In this document: piece after piece, positions 59,001 through 64,000 of the stretch
How the letters are laid out: each line of letters opens with the position of its first letter
Position numbering within the stretch: the stretch's first letter is position 1
Origin: Pleodorina starrii
Taxonomy: Eukaryota; Chlorophyta; Chlorophyceae; Chlamydomonadales; Volvocaceae
DNA: 64,000 nucleotides
NCBI GenBank assembly: GCA_030267565.1
Contig: BRXU01000051.1
Span: 124,001-188,000, forward strand
Direction: 5' to 3'
The notes under the pieces: model-generated
Told to the model about the DNA's origin: nothing
The model's database searches: none
What the model saw: only the letters and a program-made list of their open reading frames with translations
Translations under genes and position numbers: made by a program

Positions 59001-62000
59001 GTCCCCCTTCCCCTCCGGGTGCCCTGCAGGTAGACTGTTTGGACATCCTGCACCACCCCCCCACCTGCAGCGCGTCGCGCTCCTCCTTGGTCTGGTGCAG
59101 CGCCGCCTCCAGCCCAGTGGTGCGCTCGTTGCCCTCCTGCGGTGGCGATGGGGTCATGGGAGGAGGGCGAGACGCGGACGGATTTCGGGGGTTATCCACG
59201 TACAGGCCGGAGCCCCAAGACAGTAACGGCTGGGTTCTCGGTCGCCTACGTCCCTCCGCTGCGGTATCCTTTTCCTAACCCCTCCTACCTCCCCTCCCGC
59301 ACACACCCACAACCCCACCCACGCCATCTCCTTCTCCGCTGCGAAATTATCTTTCCACACCCACCTCCAGCGCCGCCAGCAGCTCCGCCGTGAGCTGCCT
59401 CATCTGCAGCCGCTCGTTGACGACGGGCTTGTTGCATACGTGGGACGCCCGCGCGCCGAACTGCAGCGACTGCAGCGACTCGTCGGCGTGCTGCCGCACG
59501 TCGGAGAGGCACAGAATGAGGGACGTCTTGGCGTTGCCGCCCAGGGACTCCTGAGGTCGCGGCCGAAACCCGGGGGGAGGGGAAGGGGTACTGGGTTTTA
59601 GGGTATTAGGGTTTTAGGGTTTAAGGATTTTAGGGAGTTCGGGTCAGGTAGAGGGAGAGGCTATGGATAAGGGAGGATTGCCATGCGGTGTGTGCTGAAG
59701 GCCGAAGAAAACCTCGGGTAGACGAGCCTGCGCGCGCCGGAAGGGTGCGTGCGGGGTCGGCGGGGCCGGCGGGGCGCGGGCATGGTGTGGCGTGGCGTGA
59801 CGCCGGAAGGGCGGCACGTGTGAGGGCTGGGACGCGTCAGGAGACGGGGGCGAAAACCACGCGGGTGATGCCCGGCATGTGGGTTGCGTGCCGGGTTGCG
59901 TGCCGGGGCGCCTTGTAATGTACTCCCTAGGGACGCCGTCAGATGTCCACGACGTGAGTGGCCCCACCGACCTGAAGCAGCCGGGTGAGCTTCGAGTCCC
60001 GAAACGGCACGTGCGGTGAGTCCTGGGGGGGAAGGGGCGGGGAAAGGGCACGGGGTACGGGGCGGGAGAGAACGTCAAGCGGGTACGTACGCATGAGCAG
60101 GTGGACATGAGGGAGGACGACAGATCAGCTATCATGAGCGCACGTCGCGTGCGCAGGGAGGCCGTGCCCAGAGAAACCCAGCAAGCGACAAGCGGCCCGC
60201 GGCAATCAGTTACCCGTCCCTCCTTCCCTCCCTCTTTCCCTCCTTTCCTCCCTGCCAGCCCTTCCCCGTTCCGGTACGCCCTCCGCACGGCTCCCTGCTC
60301 CCAGCTCCCACCCGCGCCGCTCCCCCTCGCCGCTGCGGTATCTTCTTTTCTACCCCATCCCCGCCTCCCGTCCCAGTGCTGCGGTTCCATCCTTGCGGCC
60401 TGCCGCCCTCGGCGACACGCATCCGCCTCCAGCCGTCCGCATCTCTGTTACCTCCCGCCCTTTCGCGAGCTGCCCCTCCCCTCCCCTCCCCTCCCCCCTC
60501 CCTCCTCAGCGACACGCGTCCCACACCTGCGCCCTTGCCGAGATGCACATGCCCAGCATGGTGAGCGACAGGTTGATGGACCTCGCCTCCGTGGCCCTCA
60601 GCCCCACGCTCTTGGACTTCTTCAGCCGCTCGCTGCCTGCCAGGTCAACCATGTACAGCTTGCCAACCGTCACCTGCGCACGCGCGGGTGGTGCGGTGGG
60701 AAGCGGAGGAAGAAGCGCGGGTGGGTGCCAAGGGCGGGGTCGGGGAGGGGTGCAGGAGGAGAGAAGTGGGGAGGGCAAGGGAACCGGAGAGGAGAGGCGT
60801 GACCTGGGTGCTAAGCGGAAGGTGTGAGAGAGAGAGCCAGCCGACGCCAACGGGCCGCAGATGCTCACTCATGAATTTTTCACTCATGACATTTTCACTC
60901 ATGTAAGAAGGTAGGTGGCGTCCGACAAGGTAGGGGCGAGAGGCTGCGCCGCGGCAGCCGGCGGCCCCCCTCCGGTCTCTTACCTTCTGTGTGACGACCC
61001 CGTCCTGGTCGGGTGACTCGGCCTGCACCCGCTCCTCGTTGGTCAGGTACTTGCGGCTCTGGGGCAGAGGGCCGGGTCGGGTGAGGTAGGGTCGGGTCAG
61101 GTCGGGTCGGGTCGGGTCGAGTTGGAAGCGCGAGTGTGGGCAGGGCGGGAGGGGCAGGGGCCGGTGCCGTGCAATAGGGACGGGACGGGGCACCGCATGC
61201 ACACAACTGCCTAGCCAGGCGCCCAGGAAAGCGGGTGCGCGCGAGCCACCGAGCCATGCACGGTTCGCGGCGCGCAGCTGCATGGAGATGTCAACGCGAG
61301 CCAAAGGACGGCGGAGCGGGAGGGGACCTCAGCTCCACCTCAACCGAGGAGATACCTCGGCTGCCACCGATGTCATGGGGCGGCTCCCCATGAACTTTCC
61401 GTACTCGCTACACCCGCACCCCATCTTCCTCTCCCCATCTCCAAGCCCGCCCCCTCCGCGCTCAGCTCCAAACCCCGCCCGTGCCCCAAGGCCCCCACCC
61501 TGCCAGCCCTCATCCCGCCGCTCCCCCCGACTGGCCCATCCGCAACCACCAATGACCCACCTACTCACCCACCGGGGTCCGTTCGCTAACGCCGTCTCCG
61601 TCTCCGCTGCGGTATTTTCTTTTTACCACCCACCCACCCACCCACCTTAACCGCCGTGAGCATCACCACCGCGTGGCTGCGGCTGCTGTGCGCGTTCAGA
61701 TGCGTGAAGGCAAACACCCTGAAAAGAGCGCGAGGAATGGAGGGGGCGGGGAAGAAGCCCAACAGGCGTAGGGGGCATTAATGGCACACAAAGCGGTCTC
61801 GAACGCAGATCGGATTCCGTGGCATCGGGCCCCGACGCCTGGGTAGCTTCCGCTCCATCGCTGCGGTTCGTGGTTCTTGCCACCCTATTGCTGGGTTACG
61901 GGTCCGTTCGCTGACGCCGTCTCCGTCTCCGCTGCGGTATCTTCTTTTTTGCCCCCCTTCACTTAACCCCTGGTCGCTGGCCGCTGGCCGCTGCGTCCCG

Positions 62001-63391
62001 GGTCCGTTCGCTAACGCCGTCTACCTCCCTCCGCCTGCGGTATCTTTTGTTTGTTTGTTGTTTGTTGATTAATGACTCACCTGTTTTGCTCTCCCAGCTC
62101 CAGGTAGTGGAGGCACTCCTCCAGGGAGGTGACAGGCACCTCGCAGGCGCCCGCCACGAACACGCCGCCACCGTCCTCGCGGATGGGCTGCCAGACGGGA
62201 CAAGGGCGGGGCGGGGAACAAGGCAAGGCCGGGGACAAGAAGGAGGGGGAGGCGGGGACAAGGAGGCGATGGGTTAAGGCGAGGGGAGCAGCAGGAGTGC
62301 AGCAGGCCGGATAGGGATGAACGCGCGCGATGAACGCGGTATGCCGATGAGACCATCTGATTGCATCAATTGCATCAGGACTCCACCCTTTGGCGGCGCC
62401 GTTTGCGGTCTGTGCCCCCTCGCTGCGCCCTGGGTGCCGCACAGATATCGCCCGCGCAGAGTCGAGCCGAGCCCTCGGCCCAGCGCGGCCCTGGCGAGGG
62501 GACGTAGATGCCTCAACTGGGCGCGTGTGTGTGTGTACATGTGCAGCGGTGCCCCGACAGACAGAGAAGTGAGGCGTGGCGAAAGGGGTGTGATAAAGAT
62601 GATACCGCAGCGGAAGAACGGAGGCGACGTTTGCGAACGGACCAAGGACTCAGCAGGGGGCAGGTCGCTCCGGAACCCACCAGGTTGTCGGCCGTGGGGT
62701 TCAGGAGGTCCTGGATCATCTCCATGTAGATCTGTCAGGGCCACGCGAGGGAGGTCGGCAACCCTGGGTAAGCAGCGGAACTCCAACACGCAATAGGAAG
62801 ATGGCGGCGCCCCGGGCAGGTGGTTGCGCCTGCTGCAATCACCCCCCGGCGGCCTGGGCAGGTGATTGCAGCAGAGCGCAACCGTGCCAGCCCGGACCTG
62901 CAGGAAAGCGCCCTTGGCCGGGTCCCGGCGTGTGCGGGTGCGCATCCAATCCCAGCCCATCCGAGCCCAGCCCGACGCCGCGCCGGCCTGCAAGTCGCTG
63001 CGTCGTTTGGAAGGGCCCTTTCCCGCACACCGCACGTCGAGTCACCCAGCATCCCCGAAGGCGCACCGTCAGCCCTTGCCCGTCCCCAACCCCATCCAGT
63101 CGCCGCCGGCGCAGCCGGTGCAGGCGTCACGCCCGCCTGAATGTGCGAACATGGCGATGCGCCCTCGCACCCACCTAAATGATGATGTTACAAGCTTTGA
63201 GCTCGTAAGGCCCAGACGGACCGTAAGGCCCACCTAAATGCATATCGGACCCACCTGAATGTACGACATGGTGATGCGGTACACATTGAGTGTGTCGCGC
63301 GCCGCCGCGCTGAAGAGCTCCGCGGCGGCGCGGGGAATCATCCCGATGGCGTCCGGTGCCGTGTTGCCCAGCGTGTACGTCTTGCCAGCAC
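50487..63391 (-). CDS. Large kinesin-like protein, 5' partial (motor N-terminus beyond resolved exons)
   Basis: Nineteen phased minus-strand exons: 63391-63255, 62731-62681, 62187-62081, 61718-61646, 61058-60984, 60673-60527, 60022-59972, 59550-59365, 59136-59065, 58728-58624, 58000-57914, 57543-57422, 57285-55296, 54896-54828, 54509-54207, 53756-53646, 53007-52894, 52300-52202, 51605-50487. They encode 1672 visible residues. The motor shows the P-loop end [10 protein letters not shown], switch I NAHSSRSH (107-114), switch II DLAGSE (158-163), INLSLTMLG and [17 protein letters not shown]. The neck is followed by coiled coil (277-440), a Gly/Ala/Ser tract in one 1990-nt exon (to 1068), further coiled coil, and a basic IQ-like helix ([19 protein letters not shown], about 1232-1250). 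The last 372 residues are mostly Gly/Ala/Ser. By eye the motor is nearest to plant ARK-type or ungrouped kinesins; the subfamily is uncertain. Several introns carry the dispersed repeat. Confidence 0.92.
51638..51659 (-). repeat. GGCCTATACGTGGATAACC core before the last kinesin exon
   Basis: On the gene strand this core ends 33 nt upstream of the 3' splice site at 51606 and runs into a C-rich tract, so ATAAC is well placed as a branch point. Confidence 0.8.
52702..52730 (+). repeat. Dispersed repeat copy, antisense, kinesin intron 52301-52893
   Basis: GGAATACGAACCGCAGCGGA; degraded, mid-intron. Confidence 0.65.
59188..59275 (-). repeat. Dispersed repeat and GGATAACC core, kinesin intron 59137-59364
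   Basis: Gene-sense order: GGATACCGCAGCGGAGGG (59275 leftward), GTAGGCGACC, GAGAACCCAGC, then GGCCTGTACGTGGATAACC ending 53 nt before the acceptor. It shows both cores joined in about 85 nt. Confidence 0.85.
59323..59356 (-). repeat. Dispersed repeat copy at kinesin splice donor 59364
   Basis: Gene-sense AAAGATAATTTCGCAGCGGA begins 8 nt after the GT donor. Confidence 0.8.
60326..60356 (-). repeat. Dispersed repeat copy (kinesin intron 60023-60526)
   Basis: Gene-sense GTAGAAAAGAAGATACCGCA then GCGGCGAG, about 170 nt after the donor. Confidence 0.8.
61066..61122. repeat. GGGTC/GGTCA pentamer array in kinesin intron
   Basis: About ten GGGTC-type pentamers in intron 61059-61645, immediately upstream of exon 61058-60984. 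Confidence 0.85.
61575..61627 (-). repeat. Dispersed repeat, full-length form, at kinesin splice donor 61645
   Basis: Gene-sense GTAAAAAGAAAATACCGCAG, CGGAGACGGAGACGG, then CGTTAGCGAACGGACCCC. It starts 18 nt after the donor, directly behind a (GGGT)n run. Confidence 0.9.
61890..62052 (-). repeat. Two tandem dispersed-repeat copies in kinesin intron 61719-62080
   Basis: Copies at 61999-62052 (28 nt after the donor) and 61890-61957, both in gene-sense orientation with the GCGAACGGACCC block. A third partial ACCGCAGCGATGG lies near 61858-61870. Confidence 0.9.
62592..62660 (+). repeat. Dispersed repeat copy, antisense, kinesin intron 62188-62680
   Basis: The plus strand reads AAGATGATACCGCAGCGGA, CGGAGGCGACGTTTGC, then GAACGGACC. 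It lies near the splice donor but inverted relative to the other donor-proximal copies. Confidence 0.85.
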
Positions 63392-64000
63392 CTGGCGGGG
63401 CAGGGCGGTTTCGGTTGAGTGGGTTTCTCCGGGATCGGCGGACGAGTGCGACACTCGGCGGACTCCACCATCCGCAGTAGGCAGAGCCCTGCTGGCCGCA
63501 CAGCAGCGCCTCGAGCACAGCAGCACTCAACCTCTCTTACGATGCTCGTTCGCGAGACAGCAGCAAAGGGTCGCGCTAGGGTTTCGCACTCGATCCATCG
63601 TCTCTTACAGCGTCTTACGGCCGTGGCCAGGCGCTGGGGCGGACTTCCGCCATCTGGGTCGGGCGAGAGAACGACCCTGGCCCGTCCGCGGACGCGAGCC
63701 CCAGTGCCCACTCGCCGCGCCCCCCTTGGCCCTCTCTCGGCAGCCAACTGCTGCCGTGCTCGTGCCACCGCATCTGGTCCAGGCTGCGCAGTCGGCCACC
63801 AGAAATCGCCCCCGCCCCGTCCCCTACATACTACCGCCCTGACCTTTCCTTCCCATTGCCACCTGCCTGATCAAGCCACGGATCAGGAACGGAACGGAGC
63901 ACCGTAAGTTTGCTAAGCCGGTGGCCCCATGTCCATTAAGGCTTCGCCCGCCCTATCACCCCTCAGGCGGGGCACCAGAACATCGCTGGGCCAGCACCGG
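63392..64000 (-). other. Upstream intron/exon region of the kinesin gene
   Basis: The exon encoding the start of the P-loop should precede 63391. A minus-strand stretch at about 63470-63530 reads VLEALLCGQQGSAYC, resembling the kinesin segment just before the P-loop. I found no donor there that restores a standard Walker A when joined to 63391. Nothing else in this stretch could be assigned. Confidence 0.35.

Overview
The window is nuclear DNA from a green alga, most likely a chlorophycean of the Chlamydomonas/Volvox type. The evidence is the very GC-rich coding sequence, dense GT-AG introns (nine of the ten gene models are split or part-split), a plastid-type FtsZ2 with a transit peptide, plant-type architectures (a thioredoxin/ERGIC fusion PDI, a PDX1), TGTAA poly(A)-like signals, and poly-Ala/Gly/Gln tracts in proteins. 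No prokaryotic operons, CRISPR arrays or intact mobile-element genes were found. All exon models were built by hand from splice-site phase and conserved motifs; every junction reported keeps the frame.

Layout, left to right. (1) 1-5986, + strand: the 3' two thirds of an ER/Golgi protein disulfide isomerase fused to an ERGIC/Erv41 domain. (2) 5987-12970: about 7 kb with no convincing gene. (3) 12971-15801, - strand: a Gln/Ala/Gly-rich protein of unknown function. (4) 18717-25974, - strand: a mitochondrial stomatin-like protein 2 whose introns carry large G-rich satellites. (5) 27910-29920, - strand: a 124-residue cysteine-rich zinc-ribbon-like protein. (6) 31582-34963, + strand: FtsZ2, head to head with gene 5. 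(7) 35994-37386, - strand: eIF1A, tail to tail with FtsZ2. (8) 39696-42287, - strand: PDX1. (9) 44300-46273, - strand: an intronless BTB-BACK protein with a MATH-like C-terminus. (10) 50487 to beyond 63391, - strand: a large kinesin whose motor N-terminus lies to the right of the resolved exons.

The genes do not form a pathway. They are ordinary housekeeping genes of different compartments: ER redox folding, mitochondrial membrane scaffolding, plastid division, cytosolic translation initiation, vitamin B6 synthesis, ubiquitin-adaptor-like BTB function and microtubule transport.

The most interesting content is in the introns. The PDI, SLP2 and kinesin genes share a dispersed intronic repeat with a core AAGATACCGCAGCGGAG, often followed by GGCGTTAGCGAACGGACCC, usually lying within 10-110 nt of the 5' splice site. 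A second core, GGCCTATACGTGGATAACC, lies shortly upstream of 3' splice sites. Together they look like an introner-type or TIR-type element family. The same genes also carry pentamer satellites, including about 96 uninterrupted GGGGT units, and (GGGT)n runs starting at the splice donor. Genes 3 and 5-9 show none of these elements.
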